DNA of 64,000 bases from Acephala macrosclerotiorum (taxonomy: Eukaryota; Ascomycota; Leotiomycetes; Helotiales; Mollisiaceae), in assembly GCA_014904845.1 (NCBI GenBank), contig MU119447.1, positions 1-64,000 on the forward strand. The letters run 5' to 3'. Numbering within the stretch: the stretch's first letter is position 1; the number at the start of each line of letters is the position of its first letter. Of this stretch, positions 38,930-48,752 are shown in pieces. Under the pieces are notes generated by a model. It did no database searches. It worked only from the letters and a program-made list of their open reading frames with translations, and had not been told where the DNA came from. The translations under genes were made by a program, and so were the position numbers.

Positions 38930-39990
38930 AATGTCGTATCAACCTCCATATTCTTCTTTGCACAAGCTCCACTGTATGACGAAGTGAAGACTTATCGCTT
39001 GAAGTATCTTCCACCGAGTGGACTGCAGGAGTCGAACATCCAGGTAGAACAATGCGAGATCTCGATAAATGATGTCCGCACATTGGAGCACGGACTTGAT
39101 CTGCAGAAGGATGGTTTTGCATTCATTCCATTCAAAGTGCCATGCGCTACGAGGACTTCGATGACGACGCAAAGATCAAGCAAGTCTTTTTGAAGGAACT
39201 TGCAGAGAGTTTGAAAGCCTCGCTCAACGCATCGCGTGTCCAGATATTTGAGCACCTGGTAAAATATCGGTTCACCTCAAAATGTCCTGGAATTGACTTA
39301 CGAAGATCCGGAAAGCAAATCCCAACTTCCCTCTACGATCTCCAGAAGAATGGAAATACATACAGCCCACGACTGTGTACCATGTTGGTGAACATCTCCA
39401 ACACCCCAATGATGCTGTGATCCGAGGCTGACTGTTCTATCTAGGTATGACGAGAGCGTTAGGGGCAACAATGGCACGTAGGCTGAACCATAAGATTTGG
39501 CTGCCAGATGTCCCCTTCCACAACTATCAGTACATCAAGTACTTTACAACTTTTACATCTTCTGTTTTACAACTAATTCTTGCAGTATCTGGAAGCCACT
39601 GCGTGGGCCTGTTCGAGACTGGCCGCTTGCTCTTTGCGATCCGAAATCAGTGAGCCCCGCGTCCTTACAAGACGGCGATGTCGTATTTGAAGATTTTGTT
39701 ATCGAGAACAAGTTGCTTCACCACGAGTCCACACAGAAGTGGTATTACGCCAGCAACCAGGACACCGATGAGGTATGGCTTTTTTTGCAGGCTGATTCAA
39801 GTGCCAATGTTCTAGGTGGTAAATAAGAACACCGAAGAGTAGAGGAAACTACTAATATTGTTAATGAAGGAGGCCTCATACTTCATTTCGGAATCCTGAA
39901 AGTTCAGAGAGCATATTCTCACGAGAAAGTATCGAAGTTCGAGCGATCGTGTATTATCAAGACTCTGAAGGCAGCGCTGTGGATCAGTGA
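38930..39990 (+). pseudogene. CmcJ/AsaB-like hydroxylase/desaturase pseudogene
   Basis: Fragments in order match the fungal family that includes the cephamycin 7-alpha-methoxylase subunit CmcJ and AsaB-like enzymes, thought to be iron/2-oxoglutarate-type oxygenases: VKTYRLKYLPPSGLQ, INDVRTLEHGLDLQKDGFAF, YEDFDDDAKIKQVF, ASRVQIFEHL, QPTTVYHVGEH, then (after the intron GTACTT..TTGCAG at 39539-39586) INIWKPLRGPVRDWPLALCD, and SRESIEVRAIVYYQDSEG at the end. Lesions: a missing base near 39135 (frame change after FIPFK), TGA at 39429-39431 in an otherwise open frame, and a frame conflict near 39820-39870. An intron at about 39258-39305 (GTAAAA..CGAAG) is normal. No convincing start codon joins the frame. 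It follows the amidase in the same direction and both are damaged. Confidence 0.75.
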
Positions 39991-40942
39991 TGGGCGATTG
40001 AACCAGTTGGCAGTGGTCTAGCACAAGCTTACGTGGCAAAGAAGATTTCCAGTATCAATGAACACTAAGGTTACTTGCTCTATGTTCTATACGATATGCA
40101 GTGAAATATCAATCACCAAAGTGTAATAGTCTCCTCCAAATAACCCTGCCCACAGCACCCAACGTGTATCCATATCCCCCAAGTGACAAAGATGATCATG
40201 TTCCAATCGTCAATCCGTTACAGTCTCCCCAAAACAGTTGTAAGCAAAGCACCATGTGCGAATTCTCCAATCGTACCCCTCCAATCTGTGCCGACTTCGT
40301 ATGTATTTGGTGGCTAATAAATCTAGCATTAACAAGTGAAGGCTGTCAAGGGCAGACTATGGTTCTCTACCTTGATATCAAACTATACTCAGTCTCCTCA
40401 GTTGGCCTCTTTGGCACTCCCTGTGTCATACTCAATGTCTCGATTGACCTCTCCGGCACTTAATGAATCGAAACAACATTTTCACATTGCAACATGCTGC
40501 TAAGGATGCTTTTAGATCTTAACCCCGCTCAGCCCCCCTGAAGAATCGCTTAATTTGACCTTTAGGCTAGTTTAACCACTGAAGCTCCGCTCCTGGGTCC
40601 TCCCTCGATTTTTAGAAACAACCCGCAACTTCGGTCGCACGATCTTGATTCGAGGATGCATACAATGATTAATTCATGAACCTCAGTCTCGCACAAGGAA
40701 AGTTCAAGGAAAATGACACCTTCAACGAGAACGCGCGGCAAAAGACAAGAGGTACTTACTGTAGCAACTGGCTCGGGAACAGACATTATTCGTATCACCA
40801 AAAATGCATCCATTTAGAGCAGGATATATTCAAGCCAATTGAGCAGCGTGTGTCAGCCCACAAATGGCCCTAGTCGCACAGTTTCGCCGTCGCAGATTGG
40901 ACTATTTGAACCACAACTCTTATTTTGAACGAGAATCGTAGG
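39991..40942. other. Intergenic with a repeat copy, no supported gene
   Basis: A 120-codon open frame at 40101-40463 has no recognisable domain and no clear codon signal. The repeat copy at 40463-40640 follows. The end is the 3' flank of the convergent DUF5695 gene. Confidence 0.4.
40463..40640 (+). repeat. Less-mutated sister of the repeat at 35521
   Basis: GC-normal copy of the sequence that is RIP-mutated at 35521-35660. It keeps stretches such as GCTCCTGGGTCCTCCCTCGA that are almost pure A+T in the other copy. Homology begins sharply at ATGAATCGAAACAAC, which probably marks the element's end. The element type is unknown. Confidence 0.8.
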
Positions 40943-43720
40943 TCACTGGAACCTAATCTCAACGCTTGCTGTACCGCTCCCCAGATTGACGATCCATCCC
41001 CCTCTCTCCATAGTGATATCGGCAGTCACGATCTTTGGGCTTCCAAGTGACCCCACCTGAGCCATCTTCTCCACTCTCAAGATCGTACTCTCTGCTATAG
41101 CCATACTAGGTACGCTCGATATGCTCGGTACTACTCGCACCAAAATAGAGCATGTCTTCTCGGAATAGTGTACCATCTCAATATTACCAGCATCAACGCT
41201 AATCTGCACCCCAAACATCGCAAGGTAGACTTTCCTCCTAACCGCATCCGTGGGCGTCACCGTAACAGTATGATTCTCATACTTCTCAACCTCGCCACCG
41301 AAAGCAATCAAGCCCAACTGAGGATCGTTGACTACATAGGTCCCAGCACCAAGAACATGACCCAGAAAATTTGGTCCATAATCCCCACTATAAGCATCCC
41401 AAGCCAAAGTATCCGGCCAAGAATGGAAAGCCGCAGCAGCAAACCCCTCTTCGTCAATGTTGGACATCGGACCGGAGTTCCCACCATATCCCACTCGAAG
41501 TGCATAGATATCAGAGGGATCTTGTTGAAAGTGCTGCAGCAAAGGCAAAGAGTTCAGTCCAGAGCCGTAATGGTGGATCTGCCTCTCAATCCGTTGAAGC
41601 TTTCCTCCATACAGGAAGTCCCAGTACCGACGCGCATTTCCATTCCACCCCCAGTGACTTACTGTAGGCATGTAACCGAGGATACTGTTGATTGTTTTGC
41701 TCGCCGCGGATGTGAACCCGAAGTAGTTCGTCCAGTAGTAGACGCCTTCTTGGCCCGTTGAGTCCCATGCCATTTCGCTTCCATAAGGCACCTTTTGGAT
41801 CGCCCACGCTTCAGCTCTCTGCTTCATCCTCGCTTCCAAGATATTTGCCTGAGTGGTGAAGTTCTCATTCTGCAGATCGGAGAGAAGATGGCCCCATACC
41901 GTCTCACCCATTAGACCAAGCTCACTGTAGTCCGCGTTTGGGTTTCCCTCTGTGTCGTTGCTCATTGCAAACATGACGGTGTTGTATGATTGCGAAAGAT
42001 ACCAATCCCAGCTCGCCTGTTTGACGATATCAGGATAGAACCTCGCAACTCGATAGAGTGCCCAGTACGCAGCGCTGACGTGGACGTAGTCATATGCTCG
42101 ATTAGTGGCGTAAGCATCAACAACATCCCAACTTTCCCAGCTTGACCAATCAATATCAGGATTGTAGTCGTAATTCGTCACATTTGGTTGATAGAAGAAC
42201 ACGCTTTTCCTGACAGCAGAAGAGCTCGGTGGTTGCAGGGTACCAAGAACAGTTTGGTGGATGAAATTTTCGAGTTCGGAAACTTCGTCTGCGTTGGGTT
42301 GTGCAGCTTGTTTCATAGCTGCTGCTAGCCACGATCCTGCTCCTCCTTCATCGCTCAGACCGGCGATCCAAACTCGTGGATCCTGGAGTACGTAGTCGTT
42401 GACTGAGCGATCGTAGCTGATGATAGAAGGAGCTCGGTGGAAGGGGTCTGAGGTATTTGTATAATATTGAGAAGTGAAAAGGAAGTTTCCGAGATCTGAG
42501 AGTTGTTGCGGTCCGGATTTGGCGATGAAGTAGGAGACGGATTGTTTGGCTCCATCGGAGTACTCGATATCTACTCTTACTCTTCCCCATGCTGATAAGG
42601 AGGGTGTGAGTTTGTAGCCGGAGCTGATGGGACTGAAACTGAAGGCATCGGCAGGAAATGATGAGATTGAAGAGATGGAAGAATTGTAGAACAAGTGTAG
42701 TTGCGCCGTCGAGTCCGAATGTACGATGTAGCCTGGAACACCAATAGCCAGTGGAGTGTTTGTCCTCTCGACAATGTCTTCAATACTTCTGATATCCGGC
42801 GAGAGCGAAAATCGTAGCCCATAAGTTATGGATTCCCCAGCTGCGAGTATCCTCGCAGTAGGCGGATTCCAAGGCCGGGTAGCATTCCATTCGCGCTCAG
42901 CATACCCCAACGTATGAACTTCCCAGGAATAAAACCCCTCAAATGTCTGACTTTGGTATCCCAATACCGTACTCGTGTTCTCAGGAAGAAATCTCCATCC
43001 TTCAAATGTAGTGTTTCCCAGCGGGGTCACGACCAACGAAGCTCCTGCTCCTGATAATGGCGTCACTCGAAGGTATCCCCCATCAAGACCGATGTTTGGA
43101 TCGGTGAGGGAACATTTTGCTTGGGTGTCTTCTGCTGACCTAGTCGTGAAGATGCTGTTGAATTCAATGGGGAACCCGAACCCACCGATCTCGAGGGACG
43201 AACTGTGGGTGTTCTGAGCTGTAAAAGAGAGCGTTACATCTCTGCCATCTACACCCCATTCTCGAGTGATGCTGAGGGGCGAGCCTTCCGCTAACGTGGG
43301 CGACAGGCTCGAACTCGCTATAGAGCCTTTGCTGGGACTCAGAGGTAAGACTGGCGAGCGTGCAGTTGCTGAACTGAGGTCCACCCACTCTTGATCCCCG
43401 ACTGTTCTGTATCGTACAGCAATGTCACCCAGGTGGTAGTTTCCATTTGCCGCCCGCTGTGAGAGGAGGTCAAAGGGAGAAAAGTCAAAAGGTGAATTGG
43501 ACTTTGTTGATATCGATGCCAATATTTGAGAAGCGCTCACGAGCTTGACATTGAAGTCGCTCGTGCTGAAGGATATGTGCCCGCTTGATAACCCCAGGTC
43601 GTCTTGAGCTACGATTCTGCGTGCAAATATGCAAAACAGACTTATAAGATTGACCATAAACATCGCGATGTGATAGATGAAGTTTGCATGGGTTTTAAAG
43701 AGAGTACAGGCAGAATCCAC
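40943..43720 (-). CDS. Secreted DUF5695-type protein (putative glycoside hydrolase-like)
   Basis: A single intact exon of 925 codons. An N-terminal hydrophobic stretch (MFMVNLISLFCIFARRIVAQ) is a plausible signal peptide; the ATG at 43663 would place it at the very start, so that may be the true start instead of 43720. The mature part begins DDLGLSSGHISFSTSDFNV, as is usual for DUF5695 proteins, then has a beta-rich domain (about residues 50-380) and an alpha-helical toroid-like half (about residues 420-780) with many Trp and Tyr (DIDWSSWESWDVVDAY, WALYRVARFYPDI, HSWPDTLAWDAYSGDYGPN). About ten NxS/T sites fit secretion. The fold suggests a polysaccharide-acting enzyme, but the substrate and catalytic residues are not known. 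The neighbours on both sides are carbohydrate-related or decayed. Confidence 0.8.
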   Translation of the reverse strand: MDSACTLFKTHANFIYHIAMFMVNLISLFCIFARRIVAQDDLGLSSGHISFSTSDFNVKLVSASQILASISTKSNSPFDFSPFDLLSQRAANGNYHLGDIAVRYRTVGDQEWVDLSSATARSPVLPLSPSKGSIASSSLSPTLAEGSPLSITREWGVDGRDVTLSFTAQNTHSSSLEIGGFGFPIEFNSIFTTRSAEDTQAKCSLTDPNIGLDGGYLRVTPLSGAGASLVVTPLGNTTFEGWRFLPENTSTVLGYQSQTFEGFYSWEVHTLGYAEREWNATRPWNPPTARILAAGESITYGLRFSLSPDIRSIEDIVERTNTPLAIGVPGYIVHSDSTAQLHLFYNSSISSISSFPADAFSFSPISSGYKLTPSLSAWGRVRVDIEYSDGAKQSVSYFIAKSGPQQLSDLGNFLFTSQYYTNTSDPFHRAPSIISYDRSVNDYVLQDPRVWIAGLSDEGGAGSWLAAAMKQAAQPNADEVSELENFIHQTVLGTLQPPSSSAVRKSVFFYQPNVTNYDYNPDIDWSSWESWDVVDAYATNRAYDYVHVSAAYWALYRVARFYPDIVKQASWDWYLSQSYNTVMFAMSNDTEGNPNADYSELGLMGETVWGHLLSDLQNENFTTQANILEARMKQRAEAWAIQKVPYGSEMAWDSTGQEGVYYWTNYFGFTSAASKTINSILGYMPTVSHWGWNGNARRYWDFLYGGKLQRIERQIHHYGSGLNSLPLLQHFQQDPSDIYALRVGYGGNSGPMSNIDEEGFAAAAFHSWPDTLAWDAYSGDYGPNFLGHVLGAGTYVVNDPQLGLIAFGGEVEKYENHTVTVTPTDAVRRKVYLAMFGVQISVDAGNIEMVHYSEKTCSILVRVVPSISSVPSMAIAESTILRVEKMAQVGSLGSPKIVTADITMERGGWIVNLGSGTASVEIRFQ

Positions 43721-44458
43721 CTCATCAGCAGAACTTCAACTTTAAAGCCTTATGTTCTTACAACAATTCGCGCCAGCCCTTGCAGCACTAAATCGCAAAA
43801 GATCTTTGCCCATGATATGCAGAAACGCAGCATTGAGTACGAGAAACTTCTCCGAAGATCTACAAATACGGCGGCACGTTACATTAGATGTCGAGCGCCG
43901 GCAGTTGGTGACATCAAATATGGGGTGCGGACAAGGCACTAAGCGAAATAGTCAGGGGGAGCAAAACAAGCGATTGGAGCGCGTATACCTCTTAAATAAG
44001 GTTTGCCGATTGAGAAAGCAAGATGCATCGAAAAGGAAGCTTGTAAGAGTGTTTGCACTTGTCACTGCGTAAAATTTTGATTTGGCGCTCTAAGTGTGTT
44101 TCGTTCTATCTTTCTCCGGTGGGGCGGGGTAAAGAGCGCGGGGTAGATTTGGAGATCTGCTGGCGATCATCGTTACTCTGGTGTTCGACTTACAAGCTGC
44201 AAGACAAGCCAGTAGAGGCAATAAGACAAGAAAAGGAGACGTGCAATAATTGTGTCTTTAATGTAAAATTGAAACTATATTCGAAAATTGGCTGAGAGAT
44301 AAACATTTTCTTACTTTAACGCGGGGAATGTTCGAATCCTTGTTCTGTAAAGACTGTTATCACTCGACAACAGACATTGCTCGCACATCTGGTCCGAATG
44401 AGTTCCAATTATCTCTACGTCCCCGTCATTCTCTCTTCCGCCACAGGCCGCTCTCCCC
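43721..44458. other. Intergenic, promoter of the DUF5695 gene, no gene seen
   Basis: Open frames on the plus strand (43752-44072 and 44053-44295) show no domains. The segment should contain the promoter of the minus-strand DUF5695 gene near 43721 and the 3' end of the GH43 pseudogene at the other side. Confidence 0.4.
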
Positions 44459-46027
44459 TCAATCAGAAGTCGTCAACCCAGGAAAATCTATATCAAAAGA
44501 ACTTAGTTCCACAGAACCACCCAACCCAACCGTCGCAAAGCTGAAAATCGCATAGCGATACCCCATAAAGAACTCCCAATCAGTATTTAACTCAAAGCTT
44601 CCCAACCCCTCAAACACCACCCCATCCAAACTATAATAAAAACTCCCTTGATCTACCGTTCCAGGGTGAATATCAACAAAAGCCCTCAATCAAATTTTCC
44701 CATCCCCTCCAACGATGAGAACAAATGCAATTTCAGAGCCAGTGCTGGACATTGTCCATGCAGATGGGTTGAGCGCCATGTCTAACCAGAACGAGATGCT
44801 GGAATTGCTGTTGGAGTTAATGATTCCAATCTAAGCACTCACATCTCTAAGAAGCGCCAGACCAGAACGATCGCCATCCACCATATCCCCACAATCCAAC
44901 AAAATAGTGCCAGAAGAACTAGGACCCAGGATGCAGTGTGTCAATGTATTCCTCGCCTCATAAATATCATCCGTTACCATCGCCGTCTCAAGCATTAGCC
45001 CGTTATCAACTGCAAATTTCGTAGTGTCAGGATTATGGCTCCATTCCTACTGCAGTCTCAACTCATTTCCCTCGAAGAAATCCGTCCCATTGAGCTCCAG
45101 GACCGGAGACGGACTCAGAGGATACTCATAACTAGTACCCCAAGAATCATCCATAGTAGTAAAACAGGAAACCCATCACTTCCCCAAGTAATCGGCGCCA
45201 AGACAGGCATTCTCCCACCAGGATAAGCGTCTTGAAACGCCATATAACACCACTCCCATCCAACGTCTCTACTAAAGACCCCTGATACGGGACACCACCG
45301 CCCTGAATTGGACCCTCGATATCAGATAGTAGTTCTTCGATAGTGTGAGGTCCGAATAGACTAGTCGTCGATTGAAGAACGAATTGCGCGTTTGCGGGAC
45401 GGGTGTTGAAGATATAATAGCTGTTGTTGCGTTTATAAATTCGTGAGCCTTCGATGTACCCAATTTCCGAAGGACTAGTGAAAACCGCCTGTGTCGATAC
45501 CTCAGAGTCCGTCTGCTGAAAGCTGAGATACAGAAATCGTACTACCGCTATGAGCGACGTACATCGTATCGTCGTCATCGATGAGGAGACCAGCATCGTA
45601 ATAACAATTTTTAATCTTGGAGACTTTTGTCCATGGTCTAGTTATAGAAGGTGAGGTAAAAAAACATAAGTGATTTCAAATTCCACACAACCAATCCAAT
45701 AAAATAGTCCATTACTCTCCCTATATCGCAAAGTTGAAGCCCAGATACCTTTCATATAAGCATTCGTTCCATTCACAAGATCATATTTGGGACCGAAGGA
45801 GAGAAGGGGAACAGAGTGGCTGATGTATTCCCAGTTGATGAGGTCGTGGGATTGGAGGATGGGGGCGCCGTGGGAGCAGTGCATTGTTGAGGCGGAGTAG
45901 TAGAATGTGGTGTTGAGGCGGAAGACGTCGTTGTCTGCCAGGTCGTTCCAGACTGGATTGGTGAATTGCTGCCCCAAGGTGGAACAGCGACCAAAGGCCA
46001 AGAGAGGACTGAGAAAGGGAACTTCAT
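44459..46027 (-). pseudogene. Decayed secreted GH43-type glycosidase
   Basis: Pieces in order reproduce a family 43 arabinanase/xylosidase-type enzyme: signal peptide MKFPFSVLSWPLVAV; QQFTNPVWNDLADNDVF (the Asp near the start that serves as general base); SHDLINWEYI; NCYYDAGLLIDDDDTMYV; EGSRIYKRNNSYYI; and a C-terminal beta-sandwich (DRSGLALLRD, FFMGYRYAIFSFATVGLGGS). At least seven lesions are visible. Three stops at 45047-45049, 44831-44833 and 44690-44692 stand where the family has Trp (LQ-stop-EWSHN, SA-stop-IGI, KI-stop-LRA), as expected from G-to-A change on the coding strand. Frames change near 45980 (signal peptide), 45655 (a run of seven T), 45505 and 45250. The gene cannot make an active enzyme. 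Confidence 0.85.
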
Positions 46028-47035
46028 ATTGAAAAATGACCAAGGGAATATGGCGCAGAAGAGGAAATAAAGACTTGAGAGGTCTTGATACTTCTTTTAT
46101 ATACACTTCAAGAGAACTTGATGCCGTAGGGCTGACAGAGGAGGTGGAAATTATTCTTCTTTTGAGTTTTTAACAGCCTGAAGAGCCATGTGAACAAGTC
46201 TAGCACATTTCCAACTTCAAATCTGATCGAAATTTCTAAAAAAGGCATGGGAAATAAACTTGACAGCCAAAAGAAAGAAGAGTTCCTCATCTTGTCCACT
46301 TGTGCGCATGTACATGTAGCAAGTAAATTGAAGTTTGAGCCGCACTAATCTGACAATCCATGGCATCGCTAAAGCGGGGTCCCCAAGCCGCCCCCGCAGA
46401 ACAATTCGAGTGCCGACAGTACCCCTCTGTTCCGCACTCGACTTTGAGTTGCCTTATTCGTACTCATGGTCGACATACTCCTCAATTTGGAAGAGTCCTG
46501 CTTGAGAAATAGCCTGAAGACCATCAGACCAATGACAACGTAGCACTTAAGCATCGACAGGAGTGGGAGCCTTTGCCGAATCCATTCTAGCACACAAGGC
46601 TAGGACGTTTCAAGAACAGGCAGTAACATCTCAAAACCAAGGTCTTTCTTGCTTTTTCCAAAGAATTATCATGTGACAGAGTTTTGATCGGGCAGGTGGC
46701 GTGTTCGGACCTTCCTCCGTATCTGGTAATGACGCAGATTTCTGCTCCTCGCGCACCTTTATGCAGGGTCCAGCCAGGGTCAATATCAAATTTGCCCAGA
46801 TCTATACGCCTTCCCTCGATCTCCATGTTAACGTTCACTCCACGAGGGGCCAATGAAGCCTCTCACTACACGCACCTCGAAATCAATAGCTTCAACATTT
46901 CATCAACCTCGAAAGATCGCCCGCTCACAAAGTTTTTTCGGAAACACATCCGTTATCTCATCTTCAACTCTTCCAAAACAGCAAAAATCAACAAAGGACA
47001 AGGCAACGAGGCGCAGGGGGGAAAAAAAATCGAGA
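46028..47035. other. Intergenic, divergent promoters, no gene recognised
   Basis: Lies between the divergent GH43 remnant and the ABM-type gene. Open frames on both strands (for example 46369-46593 minus, 46587-46853 minus, 46684-47196 plus) have no recognisable domain; the last overlaps the ABM gene in another frame. Confidence 0.4.
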
Positions 47036-47473
47036 ATGCATTTGTCGGACGAACCCTTAACGATCCACATAACGTGGGTTTTTCCTCCCGAGCATATCGC
47101 AAAGTTCTTCGAGGCGCTGCATCCGTTGAAGGAGAAGCTTATTCAGGAGGACGAGTGCCTATTCTTCAACGTCTTCGAGATTCAGGGACAACCTAGAGTA
47201 ATTCGAATGGTAGAGATGTGGGATTGCGATATGGATTTCATGGTTGATGTAAGAAAACGTAATCTCGGGACATTGATGAGTGTCCCAGAGATAGGTACAC
47301 TGCTAAAGTGGGATTGTTGACTGAAGGTACAATCGAAGAAGGACTATTACAAGGGATTCTTTGCGACTGTAAGTAGGATTGCGTTGGAGCCACAAAGGGT
47401 GGAAGTTATGCAGAGTGTCGAGGGATTTGTATTCGTGAGGCCGTTGACGCCTCAACGAGGGCGCTCTCGTTGA
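47036..47473 (+). CDS. Small ABM-type monooxygenase-like protein
   Basis: Two exons, 47036-47248 and 47327-47473, encode about 119 residues. The intron starts GTAAGA and ends GTTGACTGAAG with a good branch site, and joins DFMVD to VQSKKDYYKGFFA in frame; reading through it would stop early. The protein begins MHLSDEPLTIHITWVFPPEH and has the pattern of dimeric alpha/beta antibiotic-biosynthesis-monooxygenase (ABM) domains: an initial beta strand, a helix with FFEALHPLKEKLIQE, CLFFNVFEIQ, VRMVEMW-like strand, and a final helix with a paired Lys and Tyr-Tyr-Lys. ABM proteins usually act on aromatic or polyketide substrates or in stress responses without added cofactor. A longer N-terminus from 46853 is possible but basic and poorly structured, so the internal ATG at 47036 was chosen. 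Confidence 0.65.
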
Positions 47474-47735
47474 AATTTTCATCCCTCTTTGATGGTCTAG
47501 GACCAGGTTTTTGCATCTCGCAACTATGAACGAAGTCAGCGGTCATGTAGTCGTCACATGGCCTCGCATACCAGTCGTTATTAAAGGTTCCTATGTCAGA
47601 AGACCGCCGGCCGTATGTCTCTGACACTGGCAGGATATTTTGACCCTGCCTTTTCTCGGGCTCGGCGGGTAGGGCTGAAAGTGATGCTCCTCAAATATGA
47701 TGGTTCGCTGGAGTCCGCATATCATAGACTCCAGA
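47474..47735. other. Short convergent intergenic segment
   Basis: Lies between the 3' ends of the ABM-type and 2EXR genes; a minus-strand open frame (47406-47627) shows nothing recognisable. Confidence 0.4.
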
Positions 47736-48752
47736 TCAACAATCGAGCCCATTCAAAGCATCTCGCGCATTTTCGATTAGTTTGACTTCAACCATTCCCG
47801 CTTCTGTGCCCACTCTCGCACACCAGCTCTTGATCTTCCGTTGCCACACCTTCAGTACTTTGTCCCAAACCTTTCCTCTTCCCACAATTCCGATCACCCT
47901 ATGTTCCGCGGTGCCGTCGCTAATCTCGCCCCATTTCCCGATCATGAAGACGCCTTCTAAGCTGTTGAAACTTGTAGCTCCCATTCTTGTGTCTGCCAGT
48001 TGGAACCATGTTCGAGAGTTTAGGGCGAGGTATCTGATGTCTTTGAAGCAGAGATTTGAGCTGGTAGTAGAGGTGGTGGATTCGGTGATCGAGCCCCATG
48101 TATATACGGTTGAATTGGGAGAAGCCCAGCCAAGCTCGAGGTGGATTATATCTTTTGTTGGATCCCAGTATATCTCTGTCCTTTCTGCCACCTTCTTGAG
48201 CGTGTGCTTGCCCTTTAGATCTTCATGTTCATGACAGCATGAATTCCTGCACTCGTCTGACGCAACATCAAAGCCTAGCTTGTAATGTGCCAATCCTACC
48301 TCCCTCGATTCGGAACAAGTGTGTAGGATGGTAGGTATGGACTGTTGCCTGAGTGCAAGTACGTGCGGATGTGCGAAGCATGATTTTCGTTTGTGTGGGA
48401 GGTAGTCGATGTCTGCGGGGCAGACGCGGAAATTGAGGAGTTGGGGAGGGGTCGCAGCGTGGTAGTGTTCCCAGATCTTCAGGCGAAGCTCGGTTGGGAG
48501 TTGTGCGAAGAGAGGAAATGTTGGATCCCCAATTTCCGTGGGCGGAGCTGAAGCTGGAGCAGAAGTATGAGAGATTATCGCTGGACTCGAACTCTTGGAA
48601 GGGCTCGTAGTGCCTGTGGTTGTTGCTCTGGACGGTAGCTCGAAGGAGGAGATGTTGAGAGGTTTGGAGGGCTTAAATTCGAGGTCTGACGACGACCTGC
48701 TGAGGTATTTATTCCAAGAAACGTAGTACATGGCTACTACAATCCGTTGCAC
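47736..48752 (-). CDS. 2EXR-domain protein
   Basis: A single exon of 338 codons. After a Ser/Thr-rich, probably disordered N-terminal region (residues 1-75) comes FPLFAQLPTELRLKIWEHYH, the first EXR motif of the 2EXR family, followed by the typical NFRVCPADIDY and TILHTCSESREVGLAHYKL motifs and a C-terminal part with YLALNSRTWF and EGVFMIGKW. These proteins are expanded in Leotiomycetes and related fungi and lack an assigned biochemical function; the first motif resembles an F-box helix. The gene looks intact. Its start is uncertain between the Met at 48752 and the one at 48731. Confidence 0.85.
   Translation of the reverse strand: MQRIVVAMYYVSWNKYLSRSSSDLEFKPSKPLNISSFELPSRATTTGTTSPSKSSSPAIISHTSAPASAPPTEIGDPTFPLFAQLPTELRLKIWEHYHAATPPQLLNFRVCPADIDYLPHKRKSCFAHPHVLALRQQSIPTILHTCSESREVGLAHYKLGFDVASDECRNSCCHEHEDLKGKHTLKKVAERTEIYWDPTKDIIHLELGWASPNSTVYTWGSITESTTSTTSSNLCFKDIRYLALNSRTWFQLADTRMGATSFNSLEGVFMIGKWGEISDGTAEHRVIGIVGRGKVWDKVLKVWQRKIKSWCARVGTEAGMVEVKLIENARDALNGLDC

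Noticed and set aside
40101..40463. 120-codon open frame as a gene
   Set aside because: No signal peptide, domain or splice partner; it runs into the repeat copy at 40463.
46684..47196. 170-codon plus-strand open frame overlapping the ABM-type gene
   Set aside because: The ABM frame has conserved motifs and a fitting intron; the longer overlapping frame has no domain.
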